From Chloroflexota bacterium (lineage in GTDB: Bacteria > Chloroflexota > Dehalococcoidia > Lucifugimonadales > Australimonadaceae): 52,591 nt of DNA. Of the stretch, positions 1 through 8,270 are shown in pieces; the first letter of the stretch is position 1, and each line of letters begins with the position of its first letter. Position numbers and translations under genes: made by a program. The DNA is taken from the NCBI GenBank assembly GCA_028874795.1, contig JAPPHT010000080.1, positions 1 through 52,591 on the forward strand, read 5' to 3'. The notes under the pieces were generated by a model. That model saw nothing but the letters and a program-made list of their open reading frames with translations, was not told the DNA's origin and ran no database searches.

Positions 1-548
1 GCGATGCCCAGCTTGATGACGTACTGCACGTAGATGAGCTCCCAGAGCACGCCGCCCGGCACCGTCCCGGCGAACGCGATGGAGACGAAGACCGCGGAGT
101 CCAGCGCCTGCGAGACCATGGTGGAGCCGTTGTTCCGCAGCCAGAGGTGCCGGTCCTTCGTCACCTTCTTCAGGACGTGGAAGAGGATGACGTCGTTGTT
201 CTGGGAGATGAGGTAGGCGATCATCGACGCCAGCACGATGCGCGGCACCGAGCCAAGGATGTCGTCGTAGGCCCCCTGCCCCTCCCAGAACCCGGCTGCG
301 GGGATGATGCCGCCGACGTAGGTGAGCAGCACGACCAGCAAGCTCAGGGCGAACCCCGTCCAGACGACGATGGCGACGGTGCGCCTGCCGTAGACCTCCG
401 AGATGGTGTCGGTGACGAGGAACGTCAGCGGGTACGCGATGAAGCTGACAGATACCTCCCAACCGCCCAGCGAAACGATCTTGACCGCGATGATGTTGGC
501 CACGACCAGGAACGTCGTGAACGCCATTGCGAGCACTGCCAGCGGCAT
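1..548 (-). CDS. Queuosine-precursor transporter (VUT/YhhQ family), C-terminus cut by window edge
   Basis: Integral membrane protein, of which about 182 residues are visible. It starts at an ATG preceded by GGGAGGACAAG and runs off the left edge without a stop. Hydrophobic segments begin at once (MPLAVLAMAFTTFLVVANII). Family hallmarks follow: a polar turn TDTISEVYGRR near residue 50, and a SQNNDVILFHVLKK stretch near residue 115, as in YhhQ/VUT proteins. Members take up 7-cyano-7-deazaguanine or related queuosine precursors (family knowledge). It has no functional link to the catabolic genes and looks like a housekeeping neighbour. The specific substrate is not decidable here. Confidence 0.85.
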   Translation of the reverse strand, partial: MPLAVLAMAFTTFLVVANIIAVKIVSLGGWEVSVSFIAYPLTFLVTDTISEVYGRRTVAIVVWTGFALSLLVVLLTYVGGIIPAAGFWEGQGAYDDILGSVPRIVLASMIAYLISQNNDVILFHVLKKVTKDRHLWLRNNGSTMVSQALDSAVFVSIAFAGTVPGGVLWELIYVQYVIKLGI

Positions 549-588
549 CTTGTCCTCCCGTCGAGACGTCGTTCGTCCAGATGGGGGG

Positions 589-617
589 AGTATATTCGTC
601 CAGCGGGCAACGATGCG
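589..617 (-). promoter_or_regulatory. Possible promoter of the queuosine-precursor transporter
   Basis: On the minus strand a good -10 hexamer TATACT (594-589) lies about 40 bases upstream of the transporter ATG. The matching -35 region (CGCATC, 617-612) is poor, so the call rests on the -10 alone. Confidence 0.3.
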
Positions 618-635
618 TTGGAGTTTCAGCCGATC

Positions 636-1418
636 TCACGCGAAGGGGCTGGGACCTGGAAAGACCCACCGCGACAGCGCGGGCTCGACCCCGGAGCAGG
701 GCTGCAGGAGCAGGTCGCGCCGGACGTGGCTGCGACCGCCCGCCGGCTCGCCGCTGCCGCTCGCGGCGGCCATGCACAGCGCACCCTCGTCGACGCTCAG
801 CGTGCCGTCGCCGCCGTACGCGAACCGCTGGAGCGGCGACTCGGAGCATGGCCTCACGTAGAGGCTCGTCCCGTCCGCTTCCACGCAGCGGTCGTGCTCG
901 ACGAGATAGAGCTGCCCCTCGGCGGGACGGTCGAACGCGAACAGCTCGTCGTCCGCACCCGGCTTGCAGGTGTGCGCCTGCAGGGGAGCGTTCACGTTCA
1001 GGTTCGCGCCGAAGCCCGCCACGTCGACGCAGTAGAACTCAGGCTCGTCGAGCGGGTCCGCCAGCATCACGAGCGTGGCGGGCGGCGCGCCCGCGGGAGC
1101 GGTCGCGGTGGGCGCGGGCTGTGACGTCGGCGTGGCGACCGCTCGCGGTCCAGGCCTAGGCGTCGGCGCCGGCGCGGCGGTGACGGCCTCCGGTGTTGCC
1201 GTCGGCGCGGCTGAAGGAGTGGGCGCAGCGGGTTCCCGCGTCGGAGCAGGCGCGGCCGTTGCGGTCGCGGGGGGCGGCGTCGTTGGGGTGGGTTGAGCCG
1301 CCGGTGTGGGTTGCGTCGTTGGCGTAGGGGTGGGCTCGCTCGAACATGCGGCCAGCGCAGCGGTCGTTCCCAGGCAGGCCGCAAGGGCCACCAACCCGGT
1401 CAACCGCGCACGTCTCAC
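636..1418 (-). CDS. Lipoprotein with Thr/Pro/Ala linker and ricin-like beta-trefoil domain
   Basis: A 260-residue secreted protein. A short basic N-terminus and hydrophobic stretch end in a lipobox LAAC with the lipidated Cys at residue 25. About 95 residues of Thr/Pro/Ala-rich linker follow. The C-terminal ~130 residues show three subrepeats with paired cysteines and aromatic ends (YCVDVAG..., RCVEADG...VRPCSE..LQRF, LCMAAAS...LLQPCSG...SRWVF). This resembles a ricin-type carbohydrate-binding trefoil, though the QxW motifs are imperfect. It would sit on the outer membrane face, possibly binding glycans. Its start overlaps the GNAT stop by 4 bases (ATGA), so the two are translationally coupled. 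Confidence 0.75.
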   Translation of the reverse strand: MRRARLTGLVALAACLGTTAALAACSSEPTPTPTTQPTPAAQPTPTTPPPATATAAPAPTREPAAPTPSAAPTATPEAVTAAPAPTPRPGPRAVATPTSQPAPTATAPAGAPPATLVMLADPLDEPEFYCVDVAGFGANLNVNAPLQAHTCKPGADDELFAFDRPAEGQLYLVEHDRCVEADGTSLYVRPCSESPLQRFAYGGDGTLSVDEGALCMAAASGSGEPAGGRSHVRRDLLLQPCSGVEPALSRWVFPGPSPFA

Positions 1419-1951
1419 TCCGGCTCCTCGCCGGGGGCGAACTGGTCGAACTCAGGCGCGAAGCGCACGGCGCCTGCGACCCGTTCCAGCGCGCCCTGCC
1501 GGAGCTCGATCGCCTGGAACGCGGGCCCGCCTCCGTACGGGTCCGTCAGACCGTGGTCGCCGGCAGGAACGAACCCGAACCGCCCGTAGTAGCCCGGATC
1601 GCCGAGCAGCACGACCCCGTCCCATCCCCGCGACCGGCAGAGGTCCAGTCCCTCCCGCACGAGGCGCGACCCGATGCCTCCGCCCTGCCGGTCCGGCAAC
1701 ACTCCGATCGGCCCGAGGGCTGCCCAACGCGCGTCCTCAGGCGACGACTCGACGGTTACCGGCGAGAAGAGCACATGCCCAACGACCTCGCCTCCGTCGA
1801 CAGCGACCAGCGACAGCACGACGCTGTCCGAGGCGCGAAGCATGTCGACGATCTTCGCTTCGTCCTCTTCGCCGAACGCGCGCTGTTCCACGTTGCGGAT
1901 GCCCGGAGCGTCGCCCTCGCGCTCCTCCCTGATCTCGACGTTCAACGGCAT
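1415..1951 (-). CDS. GNAT-family N-acetyltransferase
   Basis: A 178-residue protein with the GNAT fold. The acetyl-CoA-binding motif A is visible as LPDRQGGGIGSRLV around residues 85-98. It is preceded by the beta-4 strand (ALGPIGV) and followed by a YYGRFGF stretch typical of YhbS-like members. Such enzymes transfer acetyl from acetyl-CoA to an amine; the acceptor cannot be predicted. The gene is the first of a two-gene unit with the ricin-like lipoprotein, sharing an ATGA overlap. The ribosome site before the ATG is modest (AGAGGGC). Confidence 0.85.
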   Translation of the reverse strand: MPLNVEIREEREGDAPGIRNVEQRAFGEEDEAKIVDMLRASDSVVLSLVAVDGGEVVGHVLFSPVTVESSPEDARWAALGPIGVLPDRQGGGIGSRLVREGLDLCRSRGWDGVVLLGDPGYYGRFGFVPAGDHGLTDPYGGGPAFQAIELRQGALERVAGAVRFAPEFDQFAPGEEPE

Positions 1952-2019
1952 GCCCTCTTGCCCTCAACCCGGAGCGGGCGCGCCGTCAGACCCGGCACGG
2001 CTCCGTGGTCCAGCGCCCA

Positions 2020-2562
2020 TCAGAAGAAGTTGGTCAGGTTCTTGGAGAGCAGCACGTTCTGGTCGAGGTAGATCTCCCTGCGGGCTATCTTCCACTGCCC
2101 ATCGACCCTGCGCAGGGTGTCGATGCGGTTGCCTATCCAGGTGTTGTCCTCGTCCTCCAGGCGGTTGCGGTGCACGAGGAAGCGGGACTTGACCCGGATC
2201 TCCCCCGCGCCGACCTTGTCCGAGCCGGAGTCCAGGAGACGAACGTTGGAGACGAAGTGCGTGACGCGGGAGAGCGGCTCCTCGGCCCAGTGCACGCCCG
2301 TGCGGATCTGCGCGACGCGCTTCTCCAGCGTGTCCTTGCCCTCGTCGAACCAGGACATCTCGATCGACTCGCGCGTCAACTCCTTGTCCATCTCCTTCGA
2401 CGAGACGTTCCGTTTCATCGGCGCGTGGTAGCGGGCATCCTCCGTGAAGAGGTCCAGCCACTCCTCGTAGCGGTGCTCGTCCAGCAGGTCAGCCTCCATG
2501 TAGAGGAAGTCCTCTATCTCGAGGCGGAGCAGCAGCTCCTCGTTGGAAAGCAGGTCAGCCAC
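2020..2562 (-). CDS. Rieske ring-hydroxylating dioxygenase, small (beta) subunit
   Basis: A 180-residue protein of the NTF2-like beta-subunit family, which stabilises the alpha3beta3 hexamer and carries no metal. Recognisable are EIEDFLYMEADLLDEHRYEEWLDLF at the N-terminus, a central MKRNVSS...RVTHFVSNV stretch, and the C-terminal WKIARREIYLDQNVL strand. I chose the GTG at 2562 because the alpha gene ends 8 bases upstream and its stop codon overlaps an AGGGGG ribosome site. A longer reading upstream in this frame would only run through the alpha gene out of frame. It forms an operon with the alpha subunit and should be co-translated with it. Confidence 0.9.
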   Translation of the reverse strand: MADLLSNEELLLRLEIEDFLYMEADLLDEHRYEEWLDLFTEDARYHAPMKRNVSSKEMDKELTRESIEMSWFDEGKDTLEKRVAQIRTGVHWAEEPLSRVTHFVSNVRLLDSGSDKVGAGEIRVKSRFLVHRNRLEDEDNTWIGNRIDTLRRVDGQWKIARREIYLDQNVLLSKNLTNFF

Positions 2563-2570
2563 GGCGCCCC

Positions 2571-3956
2571 CTATCTCCCGTTCCTGTTGGTCATCCAGTC
2601 GCCACGTGCAGCGGCAGCCTGGGTGGGCGCCATCTCGCCCCAGTCCTTCGCCTGCATCACCTCCGCCCATCGCTGGTAGTAGCGCCGGTGGTTCTCGTCG
2701 CTGTAGTTGTGCGCGAACAGGCCGGGCATGTCGAACTCCGTCGGGCCGTGGAGCGGCGGCTCGGAGAGCCGCATCTGGTAGTTGAGGTCGAGTTTCTGGG
2801 CGACCGGTCCCTTGCTGGCGATCGTGAGCGCGTACCAGTTTTCCATGTCGTCCTGCTGCGTGACGCCGCCCGGCCCGTAGTAGAGCTCGTAGTAGTTGGC
2901 GAGCTCGGTCTTGACCTCCTGCGGCGCGTCCTTGTCCACGAAGAAGTACGTCCATATCTCGGTCATCGCCGGGCCCTGCGGGTGCATGATGCGGACGACG
3001 CGCCCGAGCCAGCCCTCGTTCGGAAAGATCGCGGGGCCGACAGAGAGGTGCGCCATCACCCCCAGGCGCTTCCTGCGAAGCTCGAACTTCTCCCGCAGGT
3101 ACTCGCGGACGGCGGGGCGTTCGTTCCAGGTGCCGGACTCGCCCCATCCGGGGTCGGCCTCCTCGGGTATCGTCACGCCCATCGTGTGGCCCTCCGGGAA
3201 GGAGACGGTGTAGCGGCTCCGCACCTGCCCCACGGCGAGTGAGCGGTCCCCCTGTGGACGCACCGGGTTGCCCGTGGCGCCGACGCCCAGCGCGAGCGCG
3301 GTGGAGCGGTGCGTGATCCAACCGTGCGTGATGTCCGTGTCCGGGCACGGCACCTTCCAGTTGCAACCCAGCCGCCACTTGACCACGCCGCCCAGGACCT
3401 CGGCGCCGTTGTCCGAGCCGTCCGTGTGCAACAGCCCGGTGGCGAGGTACATGTCCGCGCCGCCGAGGTATTCGTGGAAGCTGGGGGCGCTCTTGTCCCA
3501 CGTCGCCCAGATGGAGCCCTGGAACACTTCCACCCTTGCCTGCATCAGCCCCCACTTCGACTTGTCCATCTGGTCGTAGCCGTTCTCGTGGTACGGCAGC
3601 GCGACGAGAGCGCCCGTGGCGTCGTACGTCCAGCCGTGGAACGAGCAGACGTGGGTGAACGAGTTGCCGTGGTCGTAGCGGCAGACGCGGTTGCCCCGGT
3701 GCCGGCACGAGTTCAGGAAGACGTAGATCCCGCCGTCCCGCGCCCGGCTGACGACGACAGCCTCCTCGCCCATGCGCCCCAGGAAGTAGTCGCCGGGGTT
3801 CGGTATCTGGGACTCGTGGCCGACGAACAGCCACGAGCGGGCGAACACCTGCTCCATCTCCTGGTCGTAGATGTCCTGGTTCCAGAATATCTCCCTGCTG
3901 ACGGTGCCATTCTCCGAGTCAACGAGCCTCTTCATCTCCCGCGTGAGCTGGACCAT
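2571..3956 (-). CDS. Rieske ring-hydroxylating dioxygenase, large (alpha) subunit
   Basis: A 461-residue catalytic subunit that inserts O2 into an aromatic ring using electrons from a ferredoxin. The Rieske 2Fe-2S ligands are C84-x-H86 and C104-x2-H107 (CRHRG ... CSFHGWTYD). The mononuclear iron site is D208-x2-H211-x4-H216. The usual Glu-Asn before the bridging Asp is replaced by Pro-Asp (PCPDTDITH), which is slightly atypical. Length fits the alpha3beta3 class. The beta gene follows 8 bases downstream. The ribosome site is CAGGAGGGATC before ATG. Substrate is unknown, and no ferredoxin or reductase gene lies near. Confidence 0.93.
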   Translation of the reverse strand: MVQLTREMKRLVDSENGTVSREIFWNQDIYDQEMEQVFARSWLFVGHESQIPNPGDYFLGRMGEEAVVVSRARDGGIYVFLNSCRHRGNRVCRYDHGNSFTHVCSFHGWTYDATGALVALPYHENGYDQMDKSKWGLMQARVEVFQGSIWATWDKSAPSFHEYLGGADMYLATGLLHTDGSDNGAEVLGGVVKWRLGCNWKVPCPDTDITHGWITHRSTALALGVGATGNPVRPQGDRSLAVGQVRSRYTVSFPEGHTMGVTIPEEADPGWGESGTWNERPAVREYLREKFELRRKRLGVMAHLSVGPAIFPNEGWLGRVVRIMHPQGPAMTEIWTYFFVDKDAPQEVKTELANYYELYYGPGGVTQQDDMENWYALTIASKGPVAQKLDLNYQMRLSEPPLHGPTEFDMPGLFAHNYSDENHRRYYQRWAEVMQAKDWGEMAPTQAAAARGDWMTNRNGR

Positions 3957-4082
3957 GATCCCTCCTGGCAGGCCGAGCGCGGCCCGCGCTATTCAACCAC
4001 ACGCCCGGAGAGATTGGGAAGCAACGACGGCGCTCAGCGTGCGGGCGCGGCGGGGAACGCCGGACAACCCTTCCCTCCACCC

Positions 4083-4241
4083 CACCGAGGGCCCTCACCC
4101 CAACCCTCTCCCTCAGGAGAGGGGGTCAGGCAAGGCGCCCACGAGGGACGCCCCTGCACCAGGCGCCGCCCGGCCCCACCGAAGGCCCTCACCCTAGCCC
4201 TCTCCCTCAGGAGAGGGGACATGCCGGGCGCCTACGAGGGA
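4083..4241. repeat. Two direct copies of a ~65-bp hairpin repeat
   Basis: Copy A (about 4083-4147) and copy B (about 4177-4241) are roughly 80% identical by eye. Each contains a perfect 8-bp stem CCCTCTCC-CTCA-GGAGAGGG (arms 4104-4111/4116-4123 and 4198-4205/4210-4217) and ends in a shared GCGCC(C/T)ACGAGGG tail. It resembles REP/BIME-type intergenic elements. It occupies the 295-base gap between the reductase and the Rieske operon; I see no gene in that gap. Confidence 0.75.
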
Positions 4242-4251
4242 ATGACGAGTA

Positions 4252-5154
4252 TCAGCTCTCTTTGGCGACGGCAGCCGTGACGCGTTCGCGGATCAGGGCG
4301 TGGAGGTCGGCGTCCAGCGGGCCGGCTTCGGCCGCCGCGATGTTCGCCTTCAAGTGGTCCAGGTCCTTGGTGCCGTTGATGAAGGTGTGCGCCGATGGAT
4401 GTGCGAGGGCGTACCGGAACATCGTGGACACGAGGTCCATGCCTTCGAGCACGTCGGCGAGGCCGGACTCCACCCAGCGCAGCCGCACGGTGGGGAACTC
4501 GCCCCCGCGCCCCTGCTCGCGCAGGGGAGCGCCCTTGACCGAACCGCCGCGGATGATGGTGCCCGCGCCGGCGGCATCCGCGGCAGCGATGGCCTCCTCG
4601 TGCTCCGGTTCCAGTGCGGAGTAGACGATCTGGAAAGCGTCGAACACGCCCCAATCGATGAAGGTAGCGATATCCGGGAGGGTGGCGGAGACGCCGATGA
4701 AGCGCGCCTTGCCGGAGGCGCGCACCTCCTCGAGCGTCCCGATGCAGTCGTGCATCTCGATGTCCCCGACGTGCGGGCCGTGGAGCTGGAGGAGGTCGAC
4801 GTGGTCCGTGTTCAAGCGGGCGAGGCTCTCGTCGATGGTGCGCAGGATGTCCTTGCGCGACCACTCGGACTCGGCGTGCGGGACGCCCGTCTGCGGGCGC
4901 CCGCATTTCGTGGCGAGGTAGTACTCGCCGCGCCGTTGCGAGATGAAGCGCCCGATGAACTCCTCGCTGCGCCCGTAGCCCGGAGCGGTGTCGATGAAGT
5001 TGATACCTGCGTCCAGCACCGCGTTCAGCACCACACCGGCGTGCTCCTCGCTCGGGAGCCGCCCGCCGTTCTCCACGACGTCGCGCATCTCCAGCGCTCC
5101 GAAGCCGAGCTTCGTGACCTCCAGGCCGGTCCGTCCGAGTACGACCTTCTCCAT
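4252..5154 (-). CDS. Aldo/keto reductase
   Basis: A 300-residue NAD(P)H-dependent oxidoreductase of the TIM-barrel AKR superfamily, reducing aldehydes or ketones. The catalytic tetrad is intact: D55 and Y60 (FIDTAPGYGRSE), K83 (ATKCG) and H125 (DLLQLHG). The start ATG follows GGGAGGGGGCTC. Plausible substrates are aldehyde products of ring cleavage, but the gene is flanked by repeats on both sides and may be expressed alone. The L-galactose-dehydrogenase-like subgroup is a possible placement. Function beyond the family is not decidable. Confidence 0.9.
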   Translation of the reverse strand: MEKVVLGRTGLEVTKLGFGALEMRDVVENGGRLPSEEHAGVVLNAVLDAGINFIDTAPGYGRSEEFIGRFISQRRGEYYLATKCGRPQTGVPHAESEWSRKDILRTIDESLARLNTDHVDLLQLHGPHVGDIEMHDCIGTLEEVRASGKARFIGVSATLPDIATFIDWGVFDAFQIVYSALEPEHEEAIAAADAAGAGTIIRGGSVKGAPLREQGRGGEFPTVRLRWVESGLADVLEGMDLVSTMFRYALAHPSAHTFINGTKDLDHLKANIAAAEAGPLDADLHALIRERVTAAVAKES

Positions 5155-5203
5155 GAGCCCCCTCCCTCAGCGAGACGCTTGCGTAACCTACCCCACCGCC
5201 GGT

Positions 5204-5330
5204 TCACTCTCACCCCAGCCCTATCCCCTCAAGAGACCTTTGCGTAACTGTCCGATGTCCAAGGCCGCCCTCACCCGCCGCTGTGCGGCGACCTCTCCCC
5301 AGGAGAGGTGGGATACGAGGTTCCTGCCTG
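5204..5330. repeat. Degenerate relatives of the hairpin repeat
   Basis: Between the amidohydrolase and reductase genes lie diverged copies of the 4.1-kb element. CTCACCCCAGCCCTATCCCCTC is at about 5209-5230, and a second copy has an ACCTCTCC-CCA-GGAGAGGT hairpin near 5291-5309. An additional palindrome GTTCCTGCC-TGC-GCAGGAAC follows at about 5320. No coding potential is convincing in 5155-5373. Confidence 0.55.
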
Positions 5331-5373
5331 CGCAGGAACGACGAGCTTGCCTCACCGAAGTTGTGCAAAGGTC

Positions 5374-6417
5374 CTAGATACCATAGAAGCGGCGCGGGTT
5401 CTCCTCGACGATCTTTCTCGCGACGCCGACGGGTATCTCCCCCTCAGCCTCCCGCCGCTCGATCACGTCGAGCGCATGCAGCTCGGCGGACTGGTCGGCG
5501 TGGGTGTAGTCGGTGCCGATCATCAGGCTGTCCTCAGTGCCGTAGGTGAGGATGTAGGGGATGTCGTCGGTGGTGTCGCACGCGACGTAGAAGCGGCAGC
5601 GCCGGAAGAGATCCGAGCGATAGTCGAAGGGACGAAAGGTGAGCTTCTGCGCCTTGGCCTCCAGGTCGGCCATGAGGAACGGGACCCACGACGCGCCCGT
5701 CTCGATCCAGCCGACCCGGAGTTCGGGGAACCTGTCGGGGACGTCGCTCATCGCCAGGTCGGTGAATGCGGCGATGGCGTTGAACCTGCCGCCGATGTCG
5801 GCACTGGACGTGGGCGGGTTGCCGGTGCCGGTGTGGATGCAGACCGGCATGTCCAAACGGCTCGCCTCCTCGTACAGCGGGTAGAAGTAGGAGTCGCTGG
5901 CGTTCCTTCCGCAGTCGATACCCTTCTTCATGACGCCGCAGGCGCCGTTCTCCTTCGCCCATCGCAGCTGGTCCACCGCCTCACCGATATCCAGTGTGGG
6001 CGCCAGCGCCACCCAGCGGAGACGTCCCCCGGAAGTCTGCGTAGCGTCGGCCATCCAGCGGTTGTAGGCGCCGGTGAGGGCGGTGTCCACCTCCGCACGG
6101 GCGGTGAACCCGCCGAGGAAGAGCGTGGGATAGAGCACCTGGACGTCGACGTTCAGCTCGTCCATGTGGGCAAGCCGCGCGGGGACGTCGGTCAGTTCGC
6201 GCGTCGCCTGCACGGTGCCGGTCCGCACGTCGTCGCGCCAGCGGCGCAGCCGCGCGCCGCCGTCTATGAGCCAGAGGCGGTGCGGCCTTCGGTCGCCCGG
6301 CACGGTTGGCACGCCAGGGTCGGTGGAGATGGGCCGGTACTGCCGGTCCGCTTCAGTGAGGAAGTCCCAGGTTGCATCCGTCTCGTCCACGTGCGCGTCA
6401 ACGTCGATGCGGACCAT
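5374..6417 (-). CDS. Amidohydrolase (ACMSD / resorcylate-decarboxylase-like family)
   Basis: A 347-residue TIM-barrel metalloenzyme of the amidohydrolase-2 family, which includes 2-amino-3-carboxymuconate semialdehyde decarboxylase, gamma-resorcylate decarboxylase and related hydrolases. Metal-site landmarks are the N-terminal IDVDAHVDE motif, the mid-protein VCIHTG histidine and the C-terminal GTDYTHAD aspartate. The start ATG has a strong GGAGGT site. It is more distant from the four other amidohydrolases in this window than three of those are from each other. Decarboxylation or C-C hydrolysis of an aromatic acid or ring-fission product is likely; the substrate is unknown. Confidence 0.85.
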   Translation of the reverse strand: MVRIDVDAHVDETDATWDFLTEADRQYRPISTDPGVPTVPGDRRPHRLWLIDGGARLRRWRDDVRTGTVQATRELTDVPARLAHMDELNVDVQVLYPTLFLGGFTARAEVDTALTGAYNRWMADATQTSGGRLRWVALAPTLDIGEAVDQLRWAKENGACGVMKKGIDCGRNASDSYFYPLYEEASRLDMPVCIHTGTGNPPTSSADIGGRFNAIAAFTDLAMSDVPDRFPELRVGWIETGASWVPFLMADLEAKAQKLTFRPFDYRSDLFRRCRFYVACDTTDDIPYILTYGTEDSLMIGTDYTHADQSAELHALDVIERREAEGEIPVGVARKIVEENPRRFYGI

Positions 6418-6492
6418 CTGCCACCTCCGAGGGGTCGCGTGTCATGCAGCGGGGAGTATAGCCCCATCGCAGCAGGAGGGGGCCGGGAGGGA

Positions 6493-6858
6493 TCAGGCGG
6501 GCCGGAAGCGCGAGCGGGTCAGAGCGAAGACGATGCCGATGGCGGGGACGACGGCGAAGACCACCGCCAGCTCCCAGTCCCCCTTCACCGAGCCCCGGGC
6601 GATCAGGACGGCGAGGACGAGGTCAGCCGCCACGTTCAGAACGAGCAGCGTGACGGCGGCGCGGAGGGCGGCGACCGGGAGGCGGGGCGCCAGCAGGAGC
6701 GCCAGCAATCCGGCGGCGGCAAGGGGATGCACCACGACCACGAGCAACCACTCCCCGAGGCTTCCTGCGTCCGCGAATGCGCCGGCCATGGCCGTGAGGA
6801 GCACGAAGAGCGCGTGGAGCACTGCCAGGACGAGCATGGATGTCCGGATGGCCACCAT
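6493..6858 (-). CDS. Small four-helix membrane protein of unknown function
   Basis: About 121 residues with four predicted membrane segments: an N-terminal TSMLVLAVLHALFVLLTA helix, then EWLLVVVVHPLAAAGLLALLL, a third around TLLVLNVAADLVLAVLI, and a last WELAVVFAVVPAIGIVFAL, ending in a basic tail. I start at the ATG (6858). A TTG 36 bases upstream is in frame but has no ribosome site, and the ATG's own site is also weak. I recognise no family. It lies downstream of nothing obvious on its strand and is probably monocistronic. Confidence 0.6.
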   Translation of the reverse strand: MVAIRTSMLVLAVLHALFVLLTAMAGAFADAGSLGEWLLVVVVHPLAAAGLLALLLAPRLPVAALRAAVTLLVLNVAADLVLAVLIARGSVKGDWELAVVFAVVPAIGIVFALTRSRFRPA

Positions 6859-7037
6859 GAAGTGACCGTAAGCAAGGGGAGGCCGTGTCGTCAAGGGAGG
6901 GAACGGCGTGAGCGCCGGTTATCGCCGAACGTGTGCGCACGGCAACGGCGCGAGCGGAGAGGCCCGTCGTCAGGATGCCTTGCTTTGCGCGATGCGCTAT
7001 GCTCCGTGAGTCTCTATCCTCCTCAAGGAGTTGGATC

Positions 7038-8102
7038 ATGGGCGAGATTCTGGGCGTGGGGATGAGTCACTATCCGGGGTTCGCCGCCGAACCCCTCACC
7101 ATGAGCAGACAGATCACCGGCAATATCGCGCGGTCCGTGGAGCGCGGGTGGGCCGACCCCGGTTGGAATGAACCCGCGAACTGGCCCGTCGCAGTCCTCG
7201 AAGAGTACGGAGAGGACGAGGGGATCAGCGCCGCCATCAGGCACCGCGCCTCGCACCTGGATGCCGTCGTCAAGGCGCGGGACGCGATCGACGAGTTCAA
7301 CCCTGACGTCGTGCTGATATGGGGCGACGATCAGTGGGAGAACTACCGGGACGACATCGTCCCGCCCTTCGCGGTCTACGGCTGGGACGAGGTGCAGAAC
7401 CCCCACCGGCGCCATCGCTTCGGGGGCACCAATGCATGGAACGAGCCGGACGACCTCGTGTTCACCTACCAGGGCGACCGCTCGAAGGCGAAGTACCTCG
7501 TCAACAGTCTCATGGACCAGGGCTTCGACATCGCCTATTCGTACCGGCCACTCCACCAGGACAGGCTCTCACACGCGTTCTTCAATACGCTGCTGTACCT
7601 GGACGACGACCGCCGCGGTTGGCCGTATCCGCTCATCCCGTTCCACATCAACTGCTACGGCGACCGGTTCGTCGTGAGCCACGGCGCCGGTGGGCCGATC
7701 CCGGAGGGATTCGAGCCCGACCCCAAGGCGCCGTCACCGAAGAGGTGCTTCGAGATGGGACAGGCGGTGGCGCGCGCGTTCAAGGACAGCCCCTGGCGCG
7801 TCGTACTCGTCGGGTCGTCCAGTTGGTCGCACGGCGGCCTCACCGAGCGGCACGACTACATCCACCCCGACGTCGAGGCGGACCGGCGACTCTACGAGCA
7901 CCTGAACGCGAACGACCTGACGTACTTCCGCGACATCACCACAGCGGAACTGATCGAGGCGGGACAGGTTGAGGTCCCCAACTGGTGCGCGGTTATCGGC
8001 GCAGCGTACGAACTGGGCCAGCCGGCGGAGGTGCTCTCCTTCTCGCCGTCGCACATCTTCAACTCTTCCAAGTGCGTGGCATTGTTCCGGCCGGGCGCCT
8101 AG
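7038..8102 (+). CDS. LigB-type (class III) extradiol ring-cleavage dioxygenase homolog
   Basis: A 354-residue member of the protocatechuate 4,5-dioxygenase beta-subunit (LigB) superfamily, which opens catecholic rings next to the hydroxyls using Fe(II). Visible landmarks are H11 (GMSHYP, aligning with LigB His12), the catalytic His H265 (GSSSWSHGG, aligning with His195), the IPFHINCYG strand, and the GQVEVPNW segment holding the Glu ligand. The second His ligand of LigB (NDH motif) is replaced by G96-D-D-Q99. No separate LigA subunit gene is present. The start ATG follows AAGGAG at 7025-7030; an upstream in-frame extension lacks a ribosome site. It is probably monocistronic. Confidence 0.82.
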   Translation: MGEILGVGMSHYPGFAAEPLTMSRQITGNIARSVERGWADPGWNEPANWPVAVLEEYGEDEGISAAIRHRASHLDAVVKARDAIDEFNPDVVLIWGDDQWENYRDDIVPPFAVYGWDEVQNPHRRHRFGGTNAWNEPDDLVFTYQGDRSKAKYLVNSLMDQGFDIAYSYRPLHQDRLSHAFFNTLLYLDDDRRGWPYPLIPFHINCYGDRFVVSHGAGGPIPEGFEPDPKAPSPKRCFEMGQAVARAFKDSPWRVVLVGSSSWSHGGLTERHDYIHPDVEADRRLYEHLNANDLTYFRDITTAELIEAGQVEVPNWCAVIGAAYELGQPAEVLSFSPSHIFNSSKCVALFRPGA

Positions 8103-8152
8103 GGTCCTCCGGATAAGCCCGCCTGCCGCAGCCTGTTCGCCCCCATCCTGAC

Positions 8153-8173
8153 CTTCCCCCATCAAGGGGGAAG
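8153..8173. repeat. Intergenic hairpin between convergent LigB-type genes
   Basis: A perfect 8-bp stem CTTCCCCC / GGGGGAAG (8153-8160, 8166-8173) with a 5-base loop lies in the 168-base gap between two convergent LigB-type genes. It resembles the hairpin repeats at 4.1 and 5.2 kb and could act as a bidirectional terminator. No T-tract follows on either strand. Confidence 0.5.
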
Positions 8174-8270
8174 GGACAGGGCCGCATGCGGGGTCAGCGC
8201 AAGACTCGCAGTCCGCACAGACCGGCGTCGGTCGGCTTCAGCGCACCAGCATCGGGGCTGTCTGTAACGC

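Noticed and set aside
2020-3834. One long 604-residue minus-strand protein
   Set aside because: Only its last 180 residues make sense (Rieske beta); the rest is the alpha gene read in the wrong frame.
4083-4241. Insertion sequence or MITE
   Set aside because: No transposase, no clear target-site duplication, and related hairpins are short and scattered; they fit REP-like repeats better.
5308-7065. A 585-codon open frame on the plus strand
   Set aside because: Antisense to the amidohydrolase; composition is Arg/Gly/Val-rich without motifs.
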